Positions 16,730 to 25,845 of a DNA stretch of 64,000 bases are shown piece by piece (the first letter of the stretch is position 1; the number at the start of each line of letters is the position of its first letter). This DNA comes from Thiomonas arsenitoxydans (GTDB lineage Bacteria > Pseudomonadota > Gammaproteobacteria > Burkholderiales > Burkholderiaceae_C), in assembly GCF_000253115.1 (NCBI RefSeq), contig NC_014145.1, forward strand, positions 2,852,001-2,916,000, written 5' to 3'. A program made the translations under genes and the position numbers. The notes under the pieces are model-generated. The model saw only the letters and a list, made by a program, of their open reading frames with translations. It had not been told where the DNA came from and searched no databases.

Positions 16730-17224
16730 ATGAAAGTCAGCGACATTCTGCGGGTGAAAGGGCATGTGCTGTTTACCGTGCCGCCCGAAGCCCGCCTGCT
16801 GCAGGCGGTGCAGACCATGGCCCAGCATGACATCGGCTCGCTGGTGGTCATGGCGCACGGCAAGCTCGTCGGACTGCTCACTTTTTCGGAAGTGATGGCC
16901 GCGGTCGCCGAGGGCGAAGGCGTGCTGGGCGATCACATCGTGGCCGAACGCATGGACACGCATTACGAAGTCTGCGGCCCCGAAACCACCCTCGACACCC
17001 TGCGCCGCACCATGCTGGAGGCCGGCGTGCGCTACATCCCGGTGATGCAGGACGATGCGCTGCTGGGCGTGATTTCCTTTCACGACGTAGCCCAGGCCGT
17101 GGTGCGCGAGCAAGATTTCGAGAACCAGATGCTCAAGGCCTACATCCGCGACTGGCCGGAAGACGAAGGCCAGCCCGAAACGGCCGGGGCGCCCATGCCG
17201 GCCTCGACTCCGGCGCGAAGCTGA
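16730..17224 (+). CDS. CBS-domain pair protein
   Basis: 164 aa made almost wholly of two CBS motifs: about residues 5-60 (DILRVKGHVLFTVPP, GSLVVMAHGKLVGLLTF) and 72-128 (MDTHYEVCGPETTLDT, VRYIPVMQDDALLGVIS). Such pairs bind adenosine nucleotides and act as small regulatory modules, but the partner is not evident. The ATG follows GAGGAGAACGCC. The frame is open upstream, but that stretch is antisense to the hydrolase and contains the repeat. Confidence 0.88.
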   Translation: MKVSDILRVKGHVLFTVPPEARLLQAVQTMAQHDIGSLVVMAHGKLVGLLTFSEVMAAVAEGEGVLGDHIVAERMDTHYEVCGPETTLDTLRRTMLEAGVRYIPVMQDDALLGVISFHDVAQAVVREQDFENQMLKAYIRDWPEDEGQPETAGAPMPASTPARS

Positions 17225-17290
17225 ACCCCGGTCTATGGGCGGGTAGCATTCAGGGGCGGCGCCCGCTCGCGCCGCGCTGAATACGCCTCC

Positions 17291-17923
17291 ATGCCCACCC
17301 TGCTCTATCTCCACGGCTTTCGTTCGTCGCCGCAATCCGCCAAGGCGCGCGCTACAGCGCAGCGCGTCGAGCAAATCAATCAGCAGCGTCTCGGCCAAGG
17401 TCTGCCGCCGCTGAGCTGGCTTTGCCCGCAACTGCCGCCCTCGCCGCGCGCGGCGATGACGCTGTGCCACGACTTGCTGGGCAAGGTGCGCGGCGACGAT
17501 CTCTGCCTCATCGGCAGTTCGCTCGGCGGGTTTTACGCCACGTACCTGGCGCACAGCCTGCAGGCCCGCGCGGCGCTGCTCAACCCCGCGGTCGATCCGG
17601 CGCGAGATCTGCGCGGGCAGATCGGCCACCTCACCACCTGGCACGACCCGGCGCTGCAATTCAACTTCACCGCGCAGCATGTGGATGAGCTCCACGCGCT
17701 GGAAGTGGGCGATCTGCGCGCCCCCGTCCCCGATCCGCAACGTTACCTGGTCATCATTGCACAGGGCGACGAGGTGCTGGACTGGCGCGAAATGGCCGCA
17801 CGCTATCGCGGCGCGAAGTGCAGCGTGCTGCCCGGCGGCGATCATGCGCTGTCGGATTACGCGCAGCAGCATCTCGACCCGGTTCTGCGGTGGTGCCTCA
17901 ACCCCGCTTCAAACGACTTTTAA
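17291..17923 (+). CDS. yqiA: YqiA-type esterase
   Basis: 210 aa, alpha/beta fold of the YqiA/YcfP family. It begins LLYLHGFRSSPQSAKA, with the nucleophile elbow in LIGSSLGGFYATYLA, acid residue near AQGDEVLDW and histidine in PGGDHALSDY. E. coli YqiA hydrolyses short acyl esters and its natural substrate is not settled. The gene is followed 12 bp later by the SDR reductase, so the two are probably cotranscribed. Confidence 0.87.
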   Translation: MPTLLYLHGFRSSPQSAKARATAQRVEQINQQRLGQGLPPLSWLCPQLPPSPRAAMTLCHDLLGKVRGDDLCLIGSSLGGFYATYLAHSLQARAALLNPAVDPARDLRGQIGHLTTWHDPALQFNFTAQHVDELHALEVGDLRAPVPDPQRYLVIIAQGDEVLDWREMAARYRGAKCSVLPGGDHALSDYAQQHLDPVLRWCLNPASNDF

Positions 17924-17935
17924 AGGACTCTCCTC

Positions 17936-18676
17936 ATGCGACTTCAAGACCATATCGCCCTCATCACCGGCGCGGCGCAAGGCATCGGCCTGGCCACGGC
18001 GCGCAAATTCGCCGCCGAAGGCGCGCACCTGGTGCTATGCGACCGCAACCCGGCCACCCTCGACCCCGTTGCAGACGAGTTGCGCCGCGGCGGTGCGCAA
18101 GTGCTGGCGCAGGCGCTCGACGTGTCCGACCGCGCCGCGTTTACCACGCTGGTCGATGCCGCCATCGCCCAGTTCGGGAAAATCGACACCCTGGTGAACA
18201 ACGCGGGCATCACCCGCGATGCGCGGCTGGTGAAAATGACCGACGAGCAGTTCGACGCCGTGATCGACGTGAACCTGCGCGCGGTGTTCCGCTGCACCCA
18301 GATCGTCGCGCCGCACATGATCGAGCGCGGCCGCGGCGCCATTCTCAGCGCGTCCAGCGTGGTCGGGCTGTACGGCAACTTCGGCCAGACCAATTACGCC
18401 GCGACCAAGGCCGGCATCATCGCCATGACCAAGACCTGGGCGCGCGAACTCGGCCCCAAGGGCGTGCGGGTGAATGCGGTGGCGCCCGGCTTCATCCAGA
18501 CGCCCATGCTCGCCACCATTCCCGACAAGGTGATGGAGCAAATGGCCGAGCGCGTGCCGCTACGCCGTCTGGGGAAGGCGGAAGAAATCGCCAGCGTCTA
18601 TGCCTTTCTCGCCAGTAGCGAAGCCTCCTACATCAGCGGCGCGGTCATCGAGGTTGACGGCGGTATGACCCTATGA
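17936..18676 (+). CDS. Short-chain dehydrogenase, 3-oxoacyl-ACP reductase FabG-like
   Basis: 246 aa classical SDR. The cofactor motif is [10 protein letters not shown], with NNAG at [10 protein letters not shown]. Catalytic Ser lies in [10 protein letters not shown] and the YxxxK pair in NYAATKAGI. The C-terminus ([18 protein letters not shown]) is typical of FabG. A true fatty-acid FabG normally lies beside acpP and fabD, which are absent here. A role in polyhydroxyalkanoate or another beta-ketoacyl reduction is equally likely. Confidence 0.88.
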   Translation: MRLQDHIALITGAAQGIGLATARKFAAEGAHLVLCDRNPATLDPVADELRRGGAQVLAQALDVSDRAAFTTLVDAAIAQFGKIDTLVNNAGITRDARLVKMTDEQFDAVIDVNLRAVFRCTQIVAPHMIERGRGAILSASSVVGLYGNFGQTNYAATKAGIIAMTKTWARELGPKGVRVNAVAPGFIQTPMLATIPDKVMEQMAERVPLRRLGKAEEIASVYAFLASSEASYISGAVIEVDGGMTL

Positions 18677-18682
18677 GAGGTG

Positions 18683-18756
18683 AGTCCCCACTCTCACTGC
18701 GTTCGCTGCCCCCCGAGGGGGCGGCGCAGCCCTTCGGGCGGCCGGGCGGGCTGCGC
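18683..18756 (-). repeat. Structured palindromic repeat, copy B4
   Basis: Perfect 9-nt arms GCGCAGCCC (18724-18732) and GGGCTGCGC (18748-18756) enclose the loop TTCGGGCGGCCGGGC. The C/G hairpin lies at 18709-18721 and the tail runs to about 18683 on the minus strand. It fills most of the gap between the fabG-like gene and the RNase II gene. Confidence 0.8.
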
Positions 18757-18784
18757 GCTTTAGTTCGTTTGACGGAGACTCCGA

Positions 18785-20860
18785 TTGAGTAATGTGCTGT
18801 TCGAAGATGGTGGCAAGTTCCACGCCGGTCGCATCATGAGCGAGGCCGAGGCCAGTCTGCAGGTCGAGCTCGATTCGGGCAAGCGGCAGAAAATCAAGGC
18901 GGCGCAGGCGCTGGTGCGCTTCGACAAACCGGCGCCTGCCGAGCTCATGGACTGGGCGCAGGCGCAGCAGGAAGGCATCGACCTCGATCTGCTGTGGGAA
19001 TTCGCCCCGGAGGACGAATTCCATTTCGATCAGGTCGCGGCCGACTACTACGGCGGCACGCCGGGCGCCGGGCAGCGCGCGGCCATATTGCTGCGGCTGT
19101 TCGGTGCGCCGCATTACTTCCAGCGGCGCGGGCGCGGCGGCCAGTTCCGCAAGGCGCCCACGCAGCAGGTGCAGGCCGCGCTCGCGGCCATCGCACGCAA
19201 GGAGGAGCAGCTGCGCCAGATCGACGCCTTCGCCGCCGAACTGGCCGCGGGCCGCTGCCCGCAGCCCATCGCGGAAAAGCTCTATCAAATCCTGTTCAAG
19301 CCCGACAAAAACAGCCCGGAGTTCAAGGCCGTGGCGCTGGCGGTCAAGCAGACCGGGCATGGCGCGCTCACGCTATTGCGCGACGCCGGGGCCATCGCCT
19401 CGCCGTGGGCGTTTCACATGCAGCGCTTTTTGCTGGAACGCTTTCCCAAGGGCACGGCCTTCCCGGCGCTGCCGATGCCGTCGTTCAACGACGCGCTGCC
19501 GCTGGCCGCCGCTGCGGCGTTCAGCATCGACGACTCGGCCACCACCGAGATCGACGATGCGTTTTCGCTGCAATGGCTGGACGATGGCCGGGTGCGGCTG
19601 GGCATTCATATCGCCGCCCCGGCGCTGGCGCTGACGCGCGATTCCGACTGGGAGCAGTTCGCGCGCAACCGCCTGTCCACCGTGTATATGCCGGGCGACA
19701 AGATCACCATGCTGCCCGACGCCCTGGTGCAGACCTTCACCCTGCAAGCCGGCTGCGATTGCCCCGCGCTGTCGCTGTACTGCACCGTCGGCAACGACCT
19801 CCAGGCTTCCGAATTCGAAACCCGCGTGGAGCAGGTGCGCATGGCCAGCAATCTGCGCCACGATCAGCTCGACGCCCTGGTCACCGAGGAAGCCCTGACG
19901 GCCGACCCGGCCACGCAAAGCTACCCCCACGCCAAAGAGCTGGCGTGGCTGTGGACATTCGCGCAGCAACTCAAGCGCGGGCGCGAACAGGTGCGCGGCA
20001 AACCCGAGCGCGCAGGAGGAGTGGACTACACCTTCCGCATCGACGGCCTGGAGCGCGGCGCCGAAGCCGCCACGGTTCGCATCGAGCCGCGCCGACGCGG
20101 CGCGCCGCTGGACACCATCGTTTCTGAGCTGATGATTCTGGCCAACGCCACCTGGGGCGGCTGGCTCGCCGAGCTGGGCATGCCCGGCATCTACCGCAGC
20201 CAGAGCGGTTTCGGCGCCAATCTGCGCACCCGCATGGGCCTCAAACCCGCGCCGCACCAGGGCCTGGGCGTGGCGCAATATGCGTGGTGCACCTCGCCGC
20301 TGCGGCGCTATGTCGATCTGCTCAACCAGGGCCAGCTCATCGCTTGCGCCCGCTTCGGCAAGACCGCGCTGCTGCAGGCGCCGTTCAAGCCGCGCGACCC
20401 GCTGCTGTACGCCATCGTCGAATCGTTCGAAGACACCTACAAGGCCTACGCCACCCACCAGTCGGCGCTGGAACGCTACTGGACGCTGCGCTATCTGGCG
20501 CAGCAAGGGCTCGACACGTTTGAGGCTAGCGTGCTGCGCGAAGGCGCGGTGCGCGTGGACGGCCTGCCGCTGGTGTTCACCGCCGTGGGCGCGCAAGACC
20601 TGCCGCGCAACACGCGGGTGCAGGTGCAGATCACCGGCACCGACCTCATCACCCTGGAGGTCTTTGGCCGCGTGCTCAGCCAGCTCGACGCCCCGCAGCA
20701 AGCCGCGGCCACTGACACCGAAGCCAGCGCTGAAGTCAGCGAGGAGGACGACGAAGAGGGCGACGAAGCCGTCGCCCTGGCCGCGCCCATCAGCGTGGCG
20801 GTCGATACCGATGAGCCCGACGCCGAATCGGCCGCCCCCGCCGCGCAGCAGGCTTCGTAA
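18785..20860 (+). CDS. RNase II-family exoribonuclease (RNB domain)
   Basis: 691 aa. Degrades RNA 3' to 5' processively. The RNB catalytic region carries the acidic cluster FSIDDSATTEIDDAFSL (about 240-256) and a later TSPLRRYVDLLNQ signature. The C-terminal S1-like part is followed by an acidic tail (EEDDEEGDE) typical of betaproteobacterial copies. TTG at 18785 is taken as the start, with GGAGA eight bases before it; GTG at 18794 is an alternative. It heads a rnb-tonB-aroE-mtgA run on the plus strand. Confidence 0.9.
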   Translation: MSNVLFEDGGKFHAGRIMSEAEASLQVELDSGKRQKIKAAQALVRFDKPAPAELMDWAQAQQEGIDLDLLWEFAPEDEFHFDQVAADYYGGTPGAGQRAAILLRLFGAPHYFQRRGRGGQFRKAPTQQVQAALAAIARKEEQLRQIDAFAAELAAGRCPQPIAEKLYQILFKPDKNSPEFKAVALAVKQTGHGALTLLRDAGAIASPWAFHMQRFLLERFPKGTAFPALPMPSFNDALPLAAAAAFSIDDSATTEIDDAFSLQWLDDGRVRLGIHIAAPALALTRDSDWEQFARNRLSTVYMPGDKITMLPDALVQTFTLQAGCDCPALSLYCTVGNDLQASEFETRVEQVRMASNLRHDQLDALVTEEALTADPATQSYPHAKELAWLWTFAQQLKRGREQVRGKPERAGGVDYTFRIDGLERGAEAATVRIEPRRRGAPLDTIVSELMILANATWGGWLAELGMPGIYRSQSGFGANLRTRMGLKPAPHQGLGVAQYAWCTSPLRRYVDLLNQGQLIACARFGKTALLQAPFKPRDPLLYAIVESFEDTYKAYATHQSALERYWTLRYLAQQGLDTFEASVLREGAVRVDGLPLVFTAVGAQDLPRNTRVQVQITGTDLITLEVFGRVLSQLDAPQQAAATDTEASAEVSEEDDEEGDEAVALAAPISVAVDTDEPDAESAAPAAQQAS

Positions 20861-20907
20861 AATCGCCGCTGCCCGATCCGCCGCTGCCCGATCTGCCCTG
20901 CCCCTCC

Positions 20908-21792
20908 GTGCCCCCCCTCCGCCTGCGCTCCCTCACCCCGTTGCACTGGGCCCTGATCGCCTCGGTCGGGGTGCATCTCGCGCTGCTGAGTCTGCGCTTT
21001 GCGGCGCCCGAGACCTTCAACCGCATGTTCGACAACGCGCCGCTCGACGTGGTGCTGGTGAACCAGCGCACCGACGACGCCCCGGCCAAACCGCAAGCCA
21101 TCGCCCAGGCCAACCTCGACGGCGGCGGCGACGCCAACAAGGGCCTGGCCACCACGCCGCTGCCGTTCACCGCCGATGTCTCGCACGGCGACGCGGCGGT
21201 CAACCAGCAGCGCAGCCTCTCGGCGCTGGAGCAAAAGCAGCAACAGTTGCTCACCCAGGTGCGGCAGCAGATCGTGCAACTGGCGCAGACCGTGCGGCAG
21301 GAAAACGATTCGGCGAAACAACAGGCGCTGGAGCAAAAACGGCGGCAGTTGCTCGATATGCTGGGCGCCATCGAGCGGCAGATTCAGCAGCAGAACGCCA
21401 AGCCGCGCCGCCGCTTCATCGGCCCGTCCACCCGTGAAGCCGCCTACGCGCTGTATTACGACAAGCTGCGCACCAAGATCGAAACCCTGGGCACGCGCGA
21501 GTTTCCGCAAAGCGGGGGCAACAAGCTGTATGGCAGCCTCATCATGTCCATCACCATCGACGCCAGTGGCCGGGTGGTTTCCACCGAAATCGTCCAAAGC
21601 TCGGGCAACCCCACGCTCGACCGACAGGCGCGCGCCATAGTCGAGGCCGCGCAGCCCTATGGCCGGTTCACCGAGGGCATGCTCAGGCAGGCCGATCAAA
21701 TCGTGGTGATTTCGCGTTTCCGCTTCACCCGCACGCAGGGCCTGGAAACCGCGGTGCAGGCCCCGCAAAACCCGGCGCAAGCCACACCCTGA
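20908..21792 (+). CDS. TonB-family energy transducer
   Basis: 294 aa. A single N-terminal membrane anchor (ALIASVGVHLALLSL) leads into a periplasmic linker with a Gln-rich coiled coil (about 100-165, QQQLLTQVRQQIVQLAQTV). The C-terminal TonB domain has YYDKLRTKIETLG, GSLIMSITIDASGRVV and FRFTR. It probably links the inner-membrane proton motive force to an outer-membrane receptor. No ExbB/ExbD genes are nearby. GTG start, 48 bp after rnb and 14 bp before aroE. Confidence 0.85.
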   Translation: MPPLRLRSLTPLHWALIASVGVHLALLSLRFAAPETFNRMFDNAPLDVVLVNQRTDDAPAKPQAIAQANLDGGGDANKGLATTPLPFTADVSHGDAAVNQQRSLSALEQKQQQLLTQVRQQIVQLAQTVRQENDSAKQQALEQKRRQLLDMLGAIERQIQQQNAKPRRRFIGPSTREAAYALYYDKLRTKIETLGTREFPQSGGNKLYGSLIMSITIDASGRVVSTEIVQSSGNPTLDRQARAIVEAAQPYGRFTEGMLRQADQIVVISRFRFTRTQGLETAVQAPQNPAQATP

Positions 21793-21806
21793 CGGCAGAC
21801 GCTTCC

Positions 21807-22679
21807 ATGACTTCGCCCCCGCCCCCGCTCTACGCCGTGTTCGGCAATCCCATCGCGCACAGCCGCTCGCCGCGCATTCACGCCTTGTTCGCCGAGCAAA
21901 CCGGCGTGGCGCTGAGCTATGAGGCGCGGCTCGCCCCGGTGGATGGCTTCGAAGCCGCGCTCGACGCCTTCTATGCCGAAGGCGGCAGGGGCGCCAACAT
22001 CACGGTGCCGTTCAAATTCGACGCTTGGCGTCTGTGCGTCCGCCGCAGCCCGGCGGCGCAACTGGCGCAGGCGGTCAACACCCTCGGCTGGGACGAAGGC
22101 GGTCTGTGGGGCGACAACACCGATGGCATCGGCCTGGTGCGCGATCTGGCCCGCGTGTTGGCCGCCGATACCCACCGCCCGCTGCAGGGGCAGCGCGTGC
22201 TGCTGCTCGGCGCCGGTGGTGCGGCCAGCGGCGTACTCGGGCCGCTGATCGCTGCAGGCGCGCGCGCCATCGCCCTGTGGAACCGCAGTGCCGACAAGGC
22301 CCAAGCCCTGGCCGCGCGCCACAGCGCCCTGGCCGCGCAGCACGGCGCCGATCTGCAAGTGGTGCTCGAGCCGCCGACGCACTGGGCCGATGGCGTCATC
22401 AACGCCACTGCCGCCAGTCTCGACGGCCGCGCGCTCGATCTGCCGGACGGCGTGCTGCGCCCCGCGCAGTGGGCCTACGACATGATGTACGGCGCGCACG
22501 ACACCCCCTTTGTCGCGCAGGCCCACGCCGCGGGCGCCAGCGCCTGGGACGGGCTGGGCATGCTGGTGGAACAAGCCGCGCAGAGCTACACCCTGTGGCA
22601 CGGCGAAGCGCCGGCCACCGCCCCGGTGCTGGCCACGCTGCGCGCCGAACTCGCCGCCGCCCGCCAACACGCAGCATGA
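21807..22679 (+). CDS. aroE: Shikimate dehydrogenase
   Basis: Reduces 3-dehydroshikimate to shikimate with NADPH in aromatic amino-acid synthesis; 290 aa. Seen: the substrate motif FGNPIAHSRSPRIH, the catalytic lysine in ANITVPFKFDAW, the nucleotide loop LLGAGGAASGV, and YDMMYG and WDGLGMLVEQA near the C-terminus. The stop codon overlaps the ATG of mtgA (ATGA). Confidence 0.95.
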   Translation: MTSPPPPLYAVFGNPIAHSRSPRIHALFAEQTGVALSYEARLAPVDGFEAALDAFYAEGGRGANITVPFKFDAWRLCVRRSPAAQLAQAVNTLGWDEGGLWGDNTDGIGLVRDLARVLAADTHRPLQGQRVLLLGAGGAASGVLGPLIAAGARAIALWNRSADKAQALAARHSALAAQHGADLQVVLEPPTHWADGVINATAASLDGRALDLPDGVLRPAQWAYDMMYGAHDTPFVAQAHAAGASAWDGLGMLVEQAAQSYTLWHGEAPATAPVLATLRAELAAARQHAA

Positions 22680-23392
22680 AACGAGACAGACCCGCGCCGC
22701 TGTGGCGCCGCTTGCTGTGGCTGTTCGTGCTTTCCGGCCTGGTGCTGCAAGGCTATTTCGCCCTGCGCATCGCGCTGTGGACAGTCATTCCGCCGTCCAG
22801 CACCACCTTCATGCGCGCGGCCGAACTGCGCATCCTCAAAAGCGGCGACACCGTGCCCTGGAAGCACGACTGGGCGCCTTACGACGCCGTCAGCCCTTAC
22901 CTCAAACGCGCCGTGGTCGCCTCGGAAGATGCAACCTTTCTCACCAACGACGGCGTGGACTGGGACGCCATTCGAAACGCCTGGGATCGCAACCACAGTC
23001 GCCGCTTCGAGCGCAGCGGAAGAGTCATCGGCGGCTCCACCATCACCCAGCAGCTCGCCAAAAACCTGTTTCTCTCGCCCGAGCGCGACTATCTGCGCAA
23101 AGGCCAGGAGCTGATCATCACCTTCATGCTCGAAGGCATTCTGGGCAAGCGCCGCATTCTGGAGATTTACCTCAACAGCGTGGAATGGGGCAACGGCATC
23201 TACGGCGCCGAAGCCGCCGCGCAAACCTACTTTCACACCAGCGCCGCCCGCCTCAGCCCGGCGCAGGCCGCAAGGCTGGCCGTCATGCTGCCCGCCCCGC
23301 GCATTTATCAAAAGCGCCTGTACTCGCCTTACATGAACGGCCGCACCGCAGTAATCGCCGCGCGGTTGTGGGATGTTCAAGTGCCGCGCTAA
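22676..23392 (+). CDS. mtgA: Monofunctional peptidoglycan glycosyltransferase
   Basis: Polymerises lipid II into glycan strands at the inner membrane; 238 aa. One N-terminal membrane span (LLWLFVLSGLVLQGYFALRI) is followed by the GT51 domain: VVASEDATFLTNDG with catalytic Glu, GGSTITQQLAKNLFLS, the second Glu in TFMLEGILGKRRILEIYLN, and NGIYGAEAAA. It starts within the aroE stop, so the two are translationally coupled. It converges on hemL with a 7-bp gap. Confidence 0.94.
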   Translation: MKRDRPAPLWRRLLWLFVLSGLVLQGYFALRIALWTVIPPSSTTFMRAAELRILKSGDTVPWKHDWAPYDAVSPYLKRAVVASEDATFLTNDGVDWDAIRNAWDRNHSRRFERSGRVIGGSTITQQLAKNLFLSPERDYLRKGQELIITFMLEGILGKRRILEIYLNSVEWGNGIYGAEAAAQTYFHTSAARLSPAQAARLAVMLPAPRIYQKRLYSPYMNGRTAVIAARLWDVQVPR

Positions 23393-23399
23393 GCGCCAA

Positions 23400-24689
23400 T
23401 CAACCCTTGCTCATGTCCGCAAACGCACCGTCGGCCACCTGCAGCGTGGCCTCGATCACCGCATCGTCGTGCGCCGCGGAGACGAAACCCGCTTCGTACA
23501 TGCTCGGCGCCAGGTACACGCCGCGGTCGAGCATGGCGTGGAAAAAGCGCTTGAAAATCTCAACATCGGCTGTGGCCATATCGGGATAGTTGCGCGGCAG
23601 CTCGGCGGCGAAATAAAAACCGAACATGCCGCCTTCGCTGTCGGTGCGGAAAGTCACACCGTGCCGTGCGGCGGCGGCGTCCAGGCCGCGCATGAGTTTT
23701 TGGGTCGCCGCGCTCAGGCGCTCGTAAAACCCCGGCTGCTGGATCAGGCGCAGTTGTGCCATGCCGGCAGCCACCGCCACCGGATTGCCCGACAGCGTGC
23801 CCGCCTGGTACACCGCGCCCAGCGGCGAGAGCTTGTGCATCACGTCGGCGCGGCCGCCGAAGGCCGCCAGCGGCATGCCGCCGCCAATCACCTTGCCCAT
23901 CACCACCAGATCGGGGCGAATGCCGTACACCTGTTGTGCGCCGCCCAGCGCCACGCGAAAACCGGTCATCACCTCGTCCCACACCAGCAACGCGCCGTGC
24001 TCGGTGCAGAGCTCGCGCAGGCGCTGATGCCAGGCCGAAGTTCCCCGGATGAAATTCATATTGCCCGCGATGGGTTCCACCATCACGCAGGCGATTTCGT
24101 GTCCCTGCCGGGCAAACAATTCCTCGATCTGGGCGATGTTGTTGAACTCCAGCACCAGCGTGTGCTTGGCCAGGTCGGCAGGCACCCCGGCGGAGCTGGG
24201 ATTGCCGAAGGTCAGCAAGCCCGAACCGGCCTTGACTAGCAGACTGTCGGCATGGCCGTGGTAGCAGCCTTCGAACTTGACAATGGCATCGCGTCCGGTG
24301 AAGCCGCGCGCCAGGCGAATGGCGCTCATGCCGGCTTCGGTGCCGCTGGACACCAGGCGCACCATTTCGACCGCAGGCATGAGCTTGCAAATGGCTTCAG
24401 CCATGTCGATTTCGTCGGCCGTGGGCGCGCCGAAACTCAGCGAGCGGGTGGCTGCCCGATGCACCGCCTCGACGACCTCCGGATGAGCGTGCCCGGCGAT
24501 CATCGGTCCCCAGGAACCGATGTAGTCGATATAGCGCGTGCCTTCGGCGTCGATCATGTAGGGGCCTTCGGCGCGGTCGATAAAGCGCGGCACGCCGCCG
24601 ACCTGGCGAAATGCGCGCACCGGCGAGTTGACCCCGCCGGGAATGGTGAGCTGGGCGCGATCGAACAGTTGCTGATTCGTGATGGACAT
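23400..24689 (-). CDS. hemL: Glutamate-1-semialdehyde 2,1-aminomutase
   Basis: Makes 5-aminolevulinate for tetrapyrrole synthesis by the C5 pathway; PLP-dependent, 429 aa. Signatures: [12 protein letters not shown] at the N-terminus, [33 protein letters not shown] and the PLP lysine in [17 protein letters not shown]. The ATG at 24689 gives the family start MSITNQQLF; the frame upstream is not typical. Its leader contains a strong hairpin at 24710-24734. The gene order hemL-thiD-rubredoxin is common in related bacteria. Confidence 0.96.
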   Translation of the reverse strand: MSITNQQLFDRAQLTIPGGVNSPVRAFRQVGGVPRFIDRAEGPYMIDAEGTRYIDYIGSWGPMIAGHAHPEVVEAVHRAATRSLSFGAPTADEIDMAEAICKLMPAVEMVRLVSSGTEAGMSAIRLARGFTGRDAIVKFEGCYHGHADSLLVKAGSGLLTFGNPSSAGVPADLAKHTLVLEFNNIAQIEELFARQGHEIACVMVEPIAGNMNFIRGTSAWHQRLRELCTEHGALLVWDEVMTGFRVALGGAQQVYGIRPDLVVMGKVIGGGMPLAAFGGRADVMHKLSPLGAVYQAGTLSGNPVAVAAGMAQLRLIQQPGFYERLSAATQKLMRGLDAAAARHGVTFRTDSEGGMFGFYFAAELPRNYPDMATADVEIFKRFFHAMLDRGVYLAPSMYEAGFVSAAHDDAVIEATLQVADGAFADMSKG

Positions 24690-24709
24690 GAGGCTCTTTC
24701 TTGAACGGA

Positions 24710-24734
24710 CATCGCCCCGACTAGCAGGGCGATG
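24710..24734 (-). promoter_or_regulatory. Hairpin in the hemL leader
   Basis: CATCGCCC (24710-24717) and GGGCGATG (24727-24734) form a perfect 8-bp stem with a 9-nt loop. It lies about 20 nt before the hemL start codon on the minus strand. The seven-T run (minus strand) lies before the hairpin rather than after it, so it is not an ordinary terminator for thiD. Confidence 0.4.
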
Positions 24735-24809
24735 AGAAAAAAACGGGATAGGGGTTGTTTGACTGGCGCCCGGGCCGCGGAATGCCAAACGTGCCCGAGG
24801 CCCCCGAGG

Positions 24810-25676
24810 TCACTGCAAGGTCGGCGTGCCCGGCTCGCTCGGCGTATCGTCTTCCTCCTCGGTGGGCTGTGCCCAGAAGAAGCGGTCGGGCACCACCTGA
24901 CCCATGCCGGGGCGGTAGCCGAAATCGAGGCAATGATCGAGGTATTCGATGGCCTCATGCACCGCCTGATCGAGCTTGGCGCCATTGGCGAGTATCGCGG
25001 TGAGCACCGCCGACAAGGTATCGCCCGCGCCGGTGAACCCGGCCTCGAACAGCTCGAAACTCTCGCGCAGCAACACCCGCCGCGGGCTCATCAGCACGTT
25101 CTCCACCCTGCCCTCGCTGGCCACGATACCGGTCACCAGCAGATATTGCACGCCGAGTTGCTGCGACTTTTGCATCAGCGCATCGAGCGTGGGCGGCGCT
25201 TCGCCGTCCCACTCCGGCAGCAACAACTGGGTGAGCGCGCTCTGGTTGCCGGTGAGCACGCGGGTCTGCGGCAGGATGAGATCCTGCATCGCCTTGATGT
25301 AATCGTCGGTCTGCGACTCGTCGAGCACGTGGAAATTGCTGGCATAGGTGACCAGCGGCACCTGACTGTAGTCAGCCAGCAGTTCGGCCACGGCATTGAC
25401 CACGTCGACGCTACCGAGAAAGCCGACCTTCCAGGCCGAGATCTCGACGTCTTCGAGCACGGCCCGCGCCTGTTCCACCACGGCGTCGGCCTCGATCTCG
25501 ATGGTGTCGAAAATCTCTGCGGTATCGCGTACCCAGAGCGCGGTCGTGACCGGCAGGGGATGGCAGCCCACGGCCGAGCACGACGCCAGATCGGCCGCGA
25601 GCCCCGCGCTGCCGCTGGGGTCAGCCGCGTTGAAGAACATCACGGCGGGGGGGGATTCTGTGGATTCGGTCATCAT
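24810..25676 (-). CDS. thiD: Hydroxymethylpyrimidine/phosphomethylpyrimidine kinase-like protein
   Basis: 288 aa ribokinase-fold protein near the ThiD group, which phosphorylates HMP and HMP-P for thiamine synthesis. The N-terminal substrate loop is DPSGSAGLAADLAS and the anion-hole region is GFTGAGDTLSA. Standard ThiD has GTGCTLS there; here an Asp replaces the Cys, as in ribokinase- or pyridoxal-kinase-type enzymes. The assignment to ThiD therefore rests on overall likeness and gene order. The Glu/Pro-rich C-terminus is dispensable-looking. Start at MMTESTE; no clear ribosome-binding site. Confidence 0.75.
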   Translation of the reverse strand: MMTESTESPPAVMFFNAADPSGSAGLAADLASCSAVGCHPLPVTTALWVRDTAEIFDTIEIEADAVVEQARAVLEDVEISAWKVGFLGSVDVVNAVAELLADYSQVPLVTYASNFHVLDESQTDDYIKAMQDLILPQTRVLTGNQSALTQLLLPEWDGEAPPTLDALMQKSQQLGVQYLLVTGIVASEGRVENVLMSPRRVLLRESFELFEAGFTGAGDTLSAVLTAILANGAKLDQAVHEAIEYLDHCLDFGYRPGMGQVVPDRFFWAQPTEEEDDTPSEPGTPTLQ

Positions 25677-25845
25677 GCTGGCATGGTAGTGCGACTGCAG
25701 GTCGGCGCAAGCCTGGGCCCGCACCGATCTTGCCATGATCTTGACCAAGCGCTTCTTGATCCTCCGCAGCGGTGCCTGCCCTGTAGGTCAAAATGCAACA
25801 GCGCGCCATAGAATCGTTGAATCTTCTCCTCTACCCCGATACGCT

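Noticed and set aside
20491..21780. 429-codon antisense frame opposite rnb and tonB
   Set aside because: No family likeness; the opposite strand has two recognisable genes.
22025..22675. Upstream extension of the mtgA frame through aroE
   Set aside because: It is Arg-rich out-of-frame reading of aroE. The mtgA product begins naturally at the ATG overlapping the aroE stop.
24727..24745. Hairpin plus A-run as a terminator on the plus strand
   Set aside because: The run after the hairpin on the plus strand is A, not T, and no plus-strand gene ends there.
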